Positions 1 to 6,977 are shown, numbered from the stretch's first letter. The stretch: 9,672 nt of DNA from Sulfurivermis sp041678005 (GCA_041678005.1 JBAYOW010000065.1:1-9672); one strand, 5' to 3'. The notes: generated by a model not told the origin, from the sequence alone. Translations and numbers: made by a program.

Positions 1-110
1 GTTTTTTGCACCTCAATCAGGTCTTCAAGATCGAAATCGTCGTCCGATTATTGGGTTTTTATCTCAGCAAAGCACGACACATGCCGTGGCGGTGTGGTAA
101 AGCGAATATT
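1..110. other. Left edge, no assignable gene
   Basis: On the minus strand bases 1-49 read as an acidic stretch (SDDDFDLEDLIEVQK) directly after an in-frame TAA and without an ATG; it could be the start of a gene from a GTG near 9-11, or chance. On the plus strand several frames are open and could be the tail of a gene entering from the left, one ending at a TAA at 98-100. None has recognisable content, and no clear trmO terminator is visible. Confidence 0.3.
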
Positions 111-824
111 TCAGGGGCGACTAGGTAGTATTTCGATCACGCAGGCCGTGTTTCCATCGACTTGCCAGCGCACGTTAAAGTCAAACACATGCACGCCGTA
201 CACTCGTCCTGGCTCTTCATCGGTGCGGTATGCCGGACGCGGGTCAAACTGCAGCATCTGCACGATAAATTCACGCAGTTGTGGTCGAGCTGCACACACA
301 GCCTCGGCCTCGGCGCTGAAACCTACCTTAAGCCGGGGCTCAGGTGCGCCTCTGGCAAAGCCTGTGCGTGCGGTGGGTATACAGTCCACATATGGCACAT
401 AAGGCTTGATGTCGAGAACCGGTGTGCCATCCAGCAAATCAATGCCACGCAGCTGCAAGCGCAAGCTTCCATGCTCACGCTTCATGCCAGTCAATTCCAC
501 CAGCGAAAGCCCAATGGGATTGGGGCGAACAGGTGAGCGTGAAGCAAACACGCCAACACGTTGATTGCCACCCAGACGTGGTGGTCTTACAGTAGGAGAC
601 CAGTCACCCTGAGGCACAGCATGAAAGACGAAGCTGAGCCACAAGTGAGAGAAACCATCGAGCCCGTGCAGCGCCTTATCGATATCATATGGTGGCAATA
701 ATTCAAGCTCGGCCTGCGCCGCAGACATCAGTCCACTTTGCCGCGGAATGCCGAATTTTTCCTTAAAGGGTGAATGGATGATGCCGATTACATCAAAGGT
801 ATAACTTGTGGCCTTGTTCCCCAT
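111..824 (-). CDS. trmO: tRNA (adenine(37)-N6)-methyltransferase TrmO (TsaA/YaeB, UPF0066)
   Basis: The 237-residue product matches the TsaA/TrmO family. TrmO uses S-adenosylmethionine to methylate N6 of the already t6A-modified A37 in threonine-type tRNAs, tuning decoding in the cytoplasm. Visible family marks are the N-terminal 'IGIIHSPF' strand (residues 13-20), 'RPPRLGGN' (80-87), the hallmark 'ASRSPVRPNPIGLS' (94-107), which belongs to the SAM-binding beta-barrel, and 'DLLDGTPVLDIKPYVPYVD' (129-147). The C-terminal part, with 'DPRPAYR' (194-200) and 'GRVYGVHVFDFNVRW' (206-220), matches the small second domain of full-length E. coli-type TrmO, so the gene looks intact. The start is the ATG at 822-824. 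Only a weak AAAGG lies upstream. It is 142 nt from ppnP and probably has its own promoter. Family assignment is secure; the methylation activity is inferred from homologues. Confidence 0.95.
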   Translation of the reverse strand: MGNKATSYTFDVIGIIHSPFKEKFGIPRQSGLMSAAQAELELLPPYDIDKALHGLDGFSHLWLSFVFHAVPQGDWSPTVRPPRLGGNQRVGVFASRSPVRPNPIGLSLVELTGMKREHGSLRLQLRGIDLLDGTPVLDIKPYVPYVDCIPTARTGFARGAPEPRLKVGFSAEAEAVCAARPQLREFIVQMLQFDPRPAYRTDEEPGRVYGVHVFDFNVRWQVDGNTACVIEILPSRP

Positions 825-966
825 ATCTGGAATGCCTTTAGCTTGGCTATGCCTCTAAATAACTACCTGCCTGGTTGTCACTGTGTTAAAAACTGTGCTT
901 TCCAGCTGGTCTTTGTCTTGTGCTAACGTCCTCTATAACGTTTTTTAGAGATTCCTTAGCACTACC

Positions 967-1248
967 TTAGCGGTACTGGCACAGATAGGCGCTTTCTACC
1001 AATACCTTGATCTTGAATTTGCTGTTGGCTGCTACGTTGAACTTCTCACCGGCCTTAATCTCGCGCCAAGCACTTTCGTCGGGCAGTGCTACCGACACCT
1101 GGCCAGAGACTATATGCATGATCTCTGATTTGCCTGTATTGAACTCGTACTCTCCTTGAGCCAGCACACCGATAGTGGCTGCTCCTGCTGTCTCGGTGAA
1201 GGAGATGGACTTGACCTTGCCGTCGAAATACTCGTTTACCTTGAACAC
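967..1248 (-). CDS. ppnP: Pyrimidine/purine nucleoside phosphorylase PpnP (YaiE, DUF1255)
   Basis: This small cupin-fold protein closely resembles E. coli PpnP/YaiE, which phosphorolyses several nucleosides to base plus ribose-1-phosphate. The opening 'NEYFDGKVKSISF', the central 'GVLAQGEYEFNTGKSE' and 'MHIVSGQVSVALPD', and the closing 'SAYLCQYR' all line up with the family. The frame contains no ATG: it is open from a GTG at 1290 (107 residues), but the E. coli protein begins only a few residues before NEYF. I therefore prefer the GTG at 1246-1248, which gives 93 residues, essentially the family length. The ribosome binding site is weak (GGTGG about 8 nt upstream) and does not settle the start; the TTG at 1263 and the GTG at 1290 remain possible. 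It stands alone, 172 nt after the hemerythrin-domain gene. Confidence 0.9.
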   Translation of the reverse strand: MFKVNEYFDGKVKSISFTETAGAATIGVLAQGEYEFNTGKSEIMHIVSGQVSVALPDESAWREIKAGEKFNVAANSKFKIKVLVESAYLCQYR

Positions 1249-1420
1249 GTTTCGCACCACCAATGTAAGTATGATTTCAGATAACGCCACGCATAAATCT
1301 GGCGCGCAGTGTGCACCCTAATAAAACCATGCGGAAGCTATGTAGATCGGATTTATTTCCATGGATAAACAATATTTAGCGAGAAGCAGGACGCAGCTAA
1401 TCAATAGCCCGGCAACACTT

Positions 1421-1849
1421 CTAATTCATGCGCTGCTGCAAACGCAGGAATTGTTCCTCAGGCAAGGCAGCCTCGATAGCTGGAAACAATTCATTTTCCT
1501 CAAAACGGATATGTTCACGCAGGGCATCGGCCAGGGCGCGCAATGTCAACAGGACTGGCTGGTCTTGTTCATCATCGATCTGATCAATGATGGCGCGCAG
1601 CATGACGTGCTGACGCTGGGTTTCGACGATCAATAGATGGGATGAACTTGTCTGCCTGGCAAAGGCAGGGAGCAGGTATTGTTCCTCGACAACAAAATGT
1701 GGCTCTATCTCATCCCACCACAGCTTGAGCAAATTCTCCGCTGCTGCAATTAAATCCCCACCATCCTCCAGACGGCTGACCCTGCGCGCCAGCACCAGAC
1801 CACTGTGATGGTCACTGGATAACTTGCGTAGGGCATCGTGGCGTTTCAT
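1421..1849 (-). CDS. Hemerythrin HHE cation-binding domain protein
   Basis: A 142-residue single-domain protein of the hemerythrin HHE family: a four-helix bundle that normally holds a non-haem di-iron centre for O2 or NO binding, iron handling or stress sensing. Candidate metal ligands are visible in the usual order: H14/H15 in 'SSDHHSGL', H51 and E55 in 'HFVVEE', H81 in 'RQHVML', and H113 and E117 in 'HIRFEENELFP'. The ATG at 1847-1849 is chosen because homologues begin 'MKRH..L..LS.DHH', and because it falls 7 nt after the stop of the upstream YkgJ-family gene. The frame stays open up to an ATG at 1891, but that start would overlap the upstream gene by 35 nt and add 14 residues not expected in the family. 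The tight spacing suggests translational coupling. The physiological role (oxygen, nitric oxide or iron) cannot be read from the sequence. Confidence 0.88.
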   Translation of the reverse strand: MKRHDALRKLSSDHHSGLVLARRVSRLEDGGDLIAAAENLLKLWWDEIEPHFVVEEQYLLPAFARQTSSSHLLIVETQRQHVMLRAIIDQIDDEQDQPVLLTLRALADALREHIRFEENELFPAIEAALPEEQFLRLQQRMN

Positions 1850-1856
1850 GACACGC

Positions 1857-2744
1857 TCAAATCCATTCGAGAACTTCATCGGCCGGATCATACGGACGAC
1901 GCTGGATCAACATTTCCTGCTGCTCCATCAAACGCTGCTCGCGCATACGCACGGCATCTTCTCGCGTGGGTATGGTCACTTCGCCAAACATGACCTGCTT
2001 CAAGAAACGAAAGCCAAACTGCATCAGCTCGCTATCATCTTCCAGCAGCTGTTTGTATAAATCATCCGCCAATTCAAATGAACTTTGAAAGCCCTCAGAT
2101 CGTACAAATTCACGGAATCTATCCATGTCATAGCAAGCCATGAAATAAAGCTGCCGACTACGTAGTGATGGCTTGCCGATGGTTGGCCCGGAGGACATCT
2201 TCTTCAGGATCAACTGGCGCCAGCCACGTGACTGCTCATCATATTCTGCTACGCCCTGTTCCTGGCGATATTCATCGATGGTCAAAGGTCTATCTACCTC
2301 GTGGCCCTTGCAATGCGGCTCCTTGACCAAGGCATAAGAACTGGTATCGGTGTATTCATCCTGCTTGCGCATCGCGACCAACGCGACAGGATAGTAACGA
2401 CATGCCGTCGGCCGATCCTCATAAACTGCACAGCCTTCAGGACGCATAAACTGGCAAGCACTGCCGTCTTCCACCGGCTTGAATTTGACACCTGCGATGC
2501 CATCCTTCTCCAGCTCGAAAGGTACGGTGTATTGACGCAAAAAATCACCCGAATCAAGGCCAAGCCGTTTTTTTAAACGGATGACATCATAAGGCGTCAG
2601 GGTGATATCGATATTCGCGCAACAGGCATTCCAGCAGGAAATACCCTTGTGGCAACTGAAGCTAATAGTCTTGTCGCCATCAAAGAGTTTGGGCAATACA
2701 GGACTGCTGGGAAATGGGGATTCAGTAAAAGGTGTATCAGCCAT
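1857..2744 (-). CDS. YkgJ-family cysteine cluster protein (CxxxCxxC-type, UPF0153-like)
   Basis: The 295-residue product carries the YkgJ/UPF0153 cysteine pattern, thought to bind a metal or Fe-S cluster: C31, C37, C41 and C42 in 'FSCHKGISCWNACCANID', then C97 in 'GSACQFM', C105 in 'EGCAVYEDRP' and C115 in 'TACRYYP'. The 'Y-E-D-R-P-x-x-C-R-x-Y-P' stretch is diagnostic. The C-terminal half (about 150-295) is charged and helical, with no motif I recognise. There is no signal peptide or membrane segment, so it is probably cytoplasmic. The start is well supported: the ATG at 2742-2744 has TGAGGT about 7 nt upstream. It is the first gene of a probable two-gene operon with the hemerythrin-domain protein, lies 187 nt downstream of aprA, and is separated from it by a strong terminator. 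A weak promoter-like pair (GTGGCA, 18 nt, TATGCT) lies upstream around 2773-2802. Function is unknown. Confidence 0.85.
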   Translation of the reverse strand: MADTPFTESPFPSSPVLPKLFDGDKTISFSCHKGISCWNACCANIDITLTPYDVIRLKKRLGLDSGDFLRQYTVPFELEKDGIAGVKFKPVEDGSACQFMRPEGCAVYEDRPTACRYYPVALVAMRKQDEYTDTSSYALVKEPHCKGHEVDRPLTIDEYRQEQGVAEYDEQSRGWRQLILKKMSSGPTIGKPSLRSRQLYFMACYDMDRFREFVRSEGFQSSFELADDLYKQLLEDDSELMQFGFRFLKQVMFGEVTIPTREDAVRMREQRLMEQQEMLIQRRPYDPADEVLEWI

Positions 2745-2858
2745 GCGGTTACCTCAGAAATATATCCGGCAAGCATAGGTAGAATTTTGCACTAATGCCA
2801 CCCTACTTATTGGATAGTAGGCCGCATCCACTAGCAACGGATAATAAATGTCTATTGG

Positions 2859-2890
2859 AAAAAAAACCGGACGCCTTGCGACGTCCGGTT
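2859..2890 (-). terminator. Rho-independent terminator of the aprBA operon
   Basis: Read on the minus strand, AACCGGACG and CGTCCGGTT form a perfect 9-bp stem (2882-2890 with 2865-2873) around an 8-nt loop. The 3' arm ends in T and continues into a run of eight T (2859-2866). It begins about 41 nt after the aprA stop codon and before the next gene, exactly where aprBA transcription should end. Confidence 0.92.
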
Positions 2891-2931
2891 AATAGTCAGA
2901 CAAAAGCCAGACTTACAGCTAAAAAGTCAGC

Positions 2932-4944
2932 TTAATGTGCTGCCGACTTGAACAGCTTGGACTTGTCTACCAGGTCAACGTGGGCGCGCTTGAACACGGT
3001 CCACTGCTTGGTATTCATGTCATAGATGGAGTTCACAAAGCAATGCCAGTTCTCCTCATCGACAAAGTTCTTGTCCATGCGGTAGTAGAAGCCCGGGTAG
3101 CGGGATTCTTCACGGAACTGAATGTGCTTCATGTGAGCTTCAGCGGTCAGGATGCGGTGATAATTTTCCCAGGCGCGCAGCAGTTCATGCAGATCCTTGG
3201 CACGCAGCTTGAGGGAATCTTCCTTGAGCATATCCAGCTTCTCTTCCGCAACCTTGAGCATGTGCTCGTTGGTCTTGTAGTAAGTAGCTACGCCAGCAAC
3301 GTACTCATCCATGATCTTCTGCAGACGGAACTGCAGCATCTTTGGAGTGATGTAGTTGGGGTTGACGTCGATAGCTGTGGTGTAGTCCTTGAACTCCAGG
3401 AAGGTACGGGCAGGACGGGTGATCTCTTCCACCAGTTCCTCAACCGAAGTATCCAGCTCAGGATTCCAGTCCTTATTGTCCAACACATATTGCACCATGG
3501 CCTTGGAAGCCATACGGCCTTCAGCGTGAGAACCAGAGGAGAACTTGTGACCAGAAGCGCCCACACCATCACCGGCGGTGAACAGACCCTTAACAGTGGT
3601 CATGCCACGATAACCCCAGTTCCAGCCCTTAGGCAGATGCTCGGGTACGCCTGGCAGTGCTTCGTCCGTAGGAGCACCAACGTCGGTTGGGCCAGAGGTC
3701 CAGATACCGCAGCAGCCGGAATGTGAGCCCAGCAGGTATGGCTCGGTTGGCATCAGCTCGGAATTCTTCTTCTCCGGCTCAATGTTCTCACCTACCCATA
3801 CGCCACACTGACCAACACACATGTCGAGGAAGTCTTCCCAAGCCTCTGCTTCGAGATGCTTAACTTCACGTGGGGACAGGGTTTCACGCAACTTGGCCAG
3901 GGCAGTTACAGTGTCCATCCAGATAGGACCACGACCTTCCTGCATTTCCTTCAGCATCAAGTGATTACGCAGGCAAGAGGCAGGCACAGCAGCCTGACCA
4001 TAAGGAGGATAATCGTTCAGCATCTCCTTATTCTTGACCATGTAGACTTCGCCTGTGGCGTTGGTGGCCTGGGACTTGAACAGCAGGAACCATGCACCTA
4101 CAGGGCCGTAACCGTCCTTAAAGCGGGCGGGTACGAAGCGGTTTTCCATCATGGTCAACTCGGCACCAGCTTCGGCGGCCATGGAGTAGGTAGAACCGGA
4201 GTTCCAAACTGGATACCAGGCACGACCGGTACCTTCACCTACGGAACGTGGACGGAAGATGTTTACGCAACCGCCAGCGGCCAGCAGGATGGCCTTGGCC
4301 TTGTAGACGTATACTTTGTGATCACGAGTGGAGAAACCAACAGCACCGGCTACGCGGCCCTTGTCGTTCTTGTCGTTGACCAGCTTAACGATGAACACAC
4401 GCTCCTGGATACGCTCGGAGCCAATAGCCTTCTTGGCTGCCTCGGCAACGATCCACTTATAGGATTCACCGTTGATCATGATCTGCCACTTGCCGGAACG
4501 TACTGGCTTGCCGCCGTCCTTCAGCGCTGGCATGCCCTTGGCTCCATCGTAACGCTCGCCGTTCTCGTCGGTCTTCCAGATTGGCAGACCCCATTCCTCG
4601 AACAGATGTACGCATTCGTCAACGTGGCGACCCAGGTCATAGGCCAGGTCATCACGGGTGATACCCATCAGGTCATTGGAGACCATGCGCGCATAGTCAG
4701 CCGGATCCTGCTCAGGGCCGATATAGGTGTTGATAGCAGACAAACCCTGCGCCACAGCACCGGAACGATCCATAGCGGCCTTGTCGACCAGCTTGATCTT
4801 GAACTCACGGCCCAGCTGCGCTTCAGCAGCCTTGGCCCAAGGCATGATCTCGTAAGCGGCGCCACAGCAGGCCATACCGCCACCAATAAAAAGAATATCT
4901 ACTTCTTCTTGTACTACTTCTGGATTACCAAATACACCAGCCAT
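2932..4944 (-). CDS. aprA: Adenylylsulfate (APS) reductase alpha subunit, FAD-containing
   Basis: This is the flavoprotein subunit of dissimilatory APS reductase, which interconverts APS and AMP plus sulfite in the cytoplasm. In sulfur oxidisers it works toward APS, which Sat then converts to sulfate and ATP. At 670 residues it has the normal length and appears complete. The FAD-binding beta-alpha-beta fold is at the N terminus ('VDILFIGGGMACCGAA', about 15-30). The substrate region 'ARFKDGYGPVGAWFL' contains the arginine expected to contact APS, and the histidine of 'GSHSGCCGIW' corresponds to the conserved active-site histidine. A late FAD segment, 'GLFTAGDGVGASGHKFSSGSH', is also intact. 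The ATG at 4942-4944 is preceded by AGGAG at 7-nt spacing. It follows aprB by 31 nt in the conserved B-A order and ends before a strong terminator. The SGCCGIW form and the genomic setting favour a sulfur-oxidising proteobacterium over a sulfate reducer; that is inference. Confidence 0.97.
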   Translation of the reverse strand: MAGVFGNPEVVQEEVDILFIGGGMACCGAAYEIMPWAKAAEAQLGREFKIKLVDKAAMDRSGAVAQGLSAINTYIGPEQDPADYARMVSNDLMGITRDDLAYDLGRHVDECVHLFEEWGLPIWKTDENGERYDGAKGMPALKDGGKPVRSGKWQIMINGESYKWIVAEAAKKAIGSERIQERVFIVKLVNDKNDKGRVAGAVGFSTRDHKVYVYKAKAILLAAGGCVNIFRPRSVGEGTGRAWYPVWNSGSTYSMAAEAGAELTMMENRFVPARFKDGYGPVGAWFLLFKSQATNATGEVYMVKNKEMLNDYPPYGQAAVPASCLRNHLMLKEMQEGRGPIWMDTVTALAKLRETLSPREVKHLEAEAWEDFLDMCVGQCGVWVGENIEPEKKNSELMPTEPYLLGSHSGCCGIWTSGPTDVGAPTDEALPGVPEHLPKGWNWGYRGMTTVKGLFTAGDGVGASGHKFSSGSHAEGRMASKAMVQYVLDNKDWNPELDTSVEELVEEITRPARTFLEFKDYTTAIDVNPNYITPKMLQFRLQKIMDEYVAGVATYYKTNEHMLKVAEEKLDMLKEDSLKLRAKDLHELLRAWENYHRILTAEAHMKHIQFREESRYPGFYYRMDKNFVDEENWHCFVNSIYDMNTKQWTVFKRAHVDLVDKSKLFKSAAH

Positions 4945-4975
4945 TGTTTAGCTCCTAAAATTGTCAGGCCCGTAA

Positions 4976-5449
4976 TTACTTACAGATCAGCTCAGCCGGA
5001 TTACCGACACGATAGCCATTTTGCTCCATGTGGTTGAAGAAGCCGGTATCAGCAATCTTCGCCATCTCGGCAGCAGCCTTGCCACCATAAGGATCGATGG
5101 AGCCTTCTGGTGTAGTACGGATGGGGAACTTAAAGCGCTTCATGGTGCCGTTACGGAACTTGATGGTCCACATGATGGAATCAGAACCACGCAGTGGCTG
5201 TACAGAACCGCCCAGTGGCACGATGTCGGCGTAATGACGGCATTCGATTGCCTGCTGTGGGCAGATCTTCACGCAGGAATAGCATTCCCAGCACTGCTCA
5301 GGCTCCTGGTTGAAGGCACGCATGGCGTGACCCGTCTCGGAGCCGTCCTTGTCCAGCTTCATCAGGTTATGAGGGCAGATGTACATACAAGCGGTCTTGT
5401 CTTGACCCTTGCAGCCATCGCATTTGTCGGTACGTACAAATGTCGGCAT
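4976..5449 (-). CDS. aprB: Adenylylsulfate (APS) reductase beta subunit, 2x[4Fe-4S]
   Basis: The electron-transfer subunit of APS reductase, 157 residues and full length. The N-terminal ferredoxin-like half carries two cysteine sets: C10, C13, C21, C25 ('CDGCKGQDKTACMYIC') and C53, C56, C59, C63 ('CWECYSCVKIC'). The first has the 7-residue insertion between its second and third cysteines that is typical of AprB. They relay electrons between the AprA flavin and a membrane partner. An extra C70 lies just after the second cluster. The C-terminal part ('MWTIKFRNGTMKRFKFPIRTTPEG') is the extended tail that wraps around AprA. The start at 5447-5449 is fixed by a near-perfect AAGGAG (5456-5461) at 6-nt spacing. 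It is the first gene of aprBA, preceded by a structured non-coding leader. No aprM or qmoABC electron-acceptor gene is visible beside it. Confidence 0.97.
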   Translation of the reverse strand: MPTFVRTDKCDGCKGQDKTACMYICPHNLMKLDKDGSETGHAMRAFNQEPEQCWECYSCVKICPQQAIECRHYADIVPLGGSVQPLRGSDSIMWTIKFRNGTMKRFKFPIRTTPEGSIDPYGGKAAAEMAKIADTGFFNHMEQNGYRVGNPAELICK

Positions 5450-5466
5450 TTTGTGCTCCTTAATGG

Positions 5467-5480
5467 TTAACTGCAGTTAA
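5467..5480. promoter_or_regulatory. Perfect 14-bp palindrome upstream of aprB
   Basis: TTAACTGCAGTTAA is a perfect palindrome lying 18 to 31 nt upstream of the aprB start codon and only 5 nt from its Shine-Dalgarno sequence. In DNA it could be an operator for a dimeric regulator; in mRNA it could fold into a short stem near the ribosome binding site. Either role is inference; the symmetry is seen directly. Confidence 0.45.
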
Positions 5481-5488
5481 GAATTCAC

Positions 5489-5501
5489 GCCGCGAGGCGG
5501 C
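5489..5501. repeat. GC-rich mini-hairpin in the aprB leader
   Basis: GCCGC-GAG-GCGGC forms a perfect 5-bp stem with a 3-nt loop, 8 nt farther from aprB than the palindrome. It is short, so chance is possible, but it is one of three inverted repeats within 70 nt of each other. No T-run follows on the minus strand, so it is not a terminator. Confidence 0.35.
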
Positions 5502-5511
5502 ATCCAGTCAC

Positions 5512-5536
5512 TGTGGTGCCTGATTACAGCACCACA
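5512..5536. repeat. Inverted repeat (8-bp arms) in the aprB leader
   Basis: TGTGGTGC (5512-5519) and GCACCACA (5529-5536) are perfect inverted copies around a 9-nt centre. Transcribed, this is a stable hairpin 63-87 nt upstream of the aprB start; as DNA, it is an operator-sized element. No T-run follows on the aprBA strand, so termination is unlikely. Confidence 0.45.
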
Positions 5537-5707
5537 CAAATAACTGAGGGTATAAGACCCTGTCACGCTCTGGCGACTCACTCGACACCAAATATCGCGA
5601 CACCCGAACGGTTTACCCAGTCCTAGGGACGGCCACCATACCTGCCAAACAGGAAAGTTCCAACCAGAACTATCTTGCGCTGGCATAAATGGGCTTTATT
5701 GTATGCG

Positions 5708-5728
5708 AAAAGTCGGGGTTTCCCCTAC
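5708..5728 (-). terminator. Possible weak intrinsic terminator after mliC
   Basis: On the minus strand GTAGGGG-AAA-CCCCGAC is a short stem with one A/G mismatch, followed directly by TTTT. It lies about 120 nt beyond the mliC stop and upstream of aprBA. The stem is short and the T-run brief, so termination would be partial at best. Confidence 0.35.
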
Positions 5729-5848
5729 TCCTGGTGCATGCATGAGGTCATGCGGCATAAACATGATATTAAACAACTTTATTTAGGTATAAGGCCTGAA
5801 TTAAGCCGATCCGCAAAGCAGGTTCGGGTTGAATGACCTGGATTGCAC

Positions 5849-6217
5849 TCAGAACTCTGTGCAACGCTCGATGCTTTCACCAGCAGTGCCATCAGCCAGG
5901 TGGCGGAAAAGAGTGCCCTCAGAGCCTGGGCCAGAACCCTTTGTCCACCGCTCCAGCTCGCCACCAACATAACGCGTACCACTGGCAGAAACCGCAATTT
6001 GCATGTTGTAGCTACTCCCCTTGTATTGGATCGTAGCCAAGTCGGCAGAGTGGTAGATTGCAGCAATCGTCTCGCCGCTCTCGCAGCGATAACTATATAC
6101 GGAGGACATTGACGACGCCGCCACAGGCATTTGGGCAGCCACTTTATCCTGCTGGGAGCTTACACATGCAGAAACGAGCAGGATAGAAGCAAACGTCAAG
6201 GGAACGAGGGTTTTCAT
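5849..6217 (-). CDS. mliC: MliC-family lipoprotein, C-type lysozyme inhibitor
   Basis: A 122-residue predicted lipoprotein. A short hydrophobic signal ends in the lipobox LVSAC with the acylated cysteine at residue 18, followed by a Ser/Ala-rich linker. The mature domain (about 41-120) matches MliC: 'YSYRCESGETIAAIYH' opens it, 'MQIAVSASGTRY' (72-83) is the conserved strand and loop that inserts into the lysozyme active site, W91 begins the 'WTKG...GTL' segment, and C45 and C119 are placed to form the family disulfide. MliC proteins protect peptidoglycan from C-type lysozyme at the envelope. The ATG at 6215-6217 has AGAGG at 6-nt spacing. It appears to be a single-gene unit, separated by 166 nt from hupE upstream and 399 nt from aprB downstream; no functional link to sulfur oxidation is implied. 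Confidence 0.88.
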   Translation of the reverse strand: MKTLVPLTFASILLVSACVSSQQDKVAAQMPVAASSMSSVYSYRCESGETIAAIYHSADLATIQYKGSSYNMQIAVSASGTRYVGGELERWTKGSGPGSEGTLFRHLADGTAGESIERCTEF

Positions 6218-6333
6218 ATGAACCTCTGTTTTGCCGGTGCGTAGTCTAACTATGCCGAGGCGATAGCGCAGACTAAAGCTCTACACCACAACCAGTAAAG
6301 TCAGGGCATGAGAGATCGCGCCCAATCTCAAAG

Positions 6334-6359
6334 TTATCGTCCCCACGCGTGAGCGATAA
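6334..6359. repeat. Inverted repeat downstream of hupE
   Basis: TTATCG (6334-6339) and CGATAA (6354-6359) are inverted copies, and the spacer contains the 8-bp palindrome CACGCGTG (6344-6351). It lies 25 nt past the hupE stop. No T-run follows on the minus strand, so a classical terminator is not supported. It could be a Rho-linked 3' structure or an operator for mliC. Confidence 0.25.
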
Positions 6360-6383
6360 AGGGGCTGGAAATGGCCTCGTCGA

Positions 6384-6977
6384 TCAGGCCACGGCAAGCC
6401 AGGCGGCGGCAGAGGCAATTGCGAGGCCCGTGAGGCGGGTAACCGGCAAGGCCGAACTCAGGCATTTTGCGTGCAGGCCAAGAAGAATACCAATGCCGTG
6501 CAACAGTGCGGTGGTGAGTGCAAAGCCGAGGCTGTAGGCGACGCCGCCCGAGGCGAGTGGCATTTCAACGCCGTGCGCATAGCCGTGAAACAGTGCAAAG
6601 ATACCGACAATCGCGGCACTCAACACAACCGGCATACGCACGGCGGCTGCGATCAGCAGGCCAAGAATCAGCACTGATGACAAGATACCGGCCTCAATGT
6701 AGGGGATGGCGAGATTGGCGATGCCACAGGCACCGCCCAGCAACAGCATCACGATAAAGGCTGCGGGAGTTGCCCACAAGGCACGCCCTCCCAACTGCGC
6801 GGCCAAAAACCCAACCGCTATCATAGCCAGCAAGTGGTCAGCCCCGAGGAGCGGATGAGACAGTCCGGCAAACAGCCCGCTGACTGTTCCCCCCTCGGGG
6901 TGGGCCATCGCACTTGCAGGGGCAAGCAGCAACAGGGCAAGGGTGATAGACCAGACTTCAAGATGACGGTATTTCAT
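6384..6977 (-). CDS. hupE: HupE/UreJ-family membrane protein (probable nickel uptake)
   Basis: A 197-residue integral membrane protein of the HupE/UreJ family, whose members supply nickel for [NiFe]-hydrogenase or urease maturation. An N-terminal signal ends near 'ASAMA-HPEGG' (about 25-30). After it come about six hydrophobic segments, and the family motif 'GLSHPLLGADHLLAMIAVG' contains the H and D residues thought to bind nickel. Further conserved histidines occur in 'FALFHGYAHGVEMP' and in 'LLHGIGILLG'. The start is the ATG at 6975-6977, with AAGGAG and AGAGG just upstream. It is the last gene of the hydrogenase-linked cluster, 30 nt after the chemoreceptor, which supports a hydrogenase rather than urease role. 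The family is secure; the transported metal is inferred. Confidence 0.9.
   Translation of the reverse strand: MKYRHLEVWSITLALLLLAPASAMAHPEGGTVSGLFAGLSHPLLGADHLLAMIAVGFLAAQLGGRALWATPAAFIVMLLLGGACGIANLAIPYIEAGILSSVLILGLLIAAAVRMPVVLSAAIVGIFALFHGYAHGVEMPLASGGVAYSLGFALTTALLHGIGILLGLHAKCLSSALPVTRLTGLAIASAAAWLAVA

Larger units (their letters stand above)
5450..5848. other. 399-nt intergenic stretch between mliC and aprB
   Basis: No convincing gene lies here. The 69-codon minus frame at 5477-5686 has no recognisable domain, a Trp/Cys-rich composition and no clear ribosome binding site. The stretch holds a possible mliC terminator (5708-5728), a small inverted repeat GCATGA-GG-TCATGC (5740-5753), and near aprB three inverted repeats listed separately. 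The aprBA promoter must lie here unless aprBA is read through from mliC, but no sigma-70 pair with good spacing stood out. TATA-like hexamers around 5544-5550 and 5787-5792 lack a good -35 partner. Confidence 0.6.

Noticed and set aside
1850..1891. Upstream ATG at 1891 as the start of the hemerythrin-domain gene
   Set aside because: It would overlap the YkgJ-family gene by 35 nt and add 14 residues; the ATG at 1849, 7 nt after that gene's stop, matches family N termini.
3856..5037. Long plus-strand frame of 393 codons
   Set aside because: It lies opposite aprA and the end of aprB, whose identity is certain; the translated sequence resembles no known family and mirrors the aprA codon pattern.
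5477..5686. 69-codon minus-strand frame upstream of aprB as a small gene
   Set aside because: No recognised domain, rich in Trp and Cys, no good ribosome binding site, and its 3' end runs through the inverted repeats of the aprB leader.
5735..5768. Repeated CATG/GCATG units as a repeat array
   Set aside because: The units are four to six bases with irregular spacing; only the GCATGA-GG-TCATGC pair at 5740-5753 is notable, and it may be chance.
6334..6359. Inverted repeat after hupE as an intrinsic terminator
   Set aside because: The arms are only 6 bp with a 14-nt spacer, and no T-run follows on the transcribed strand; kept only as a weak repeat.
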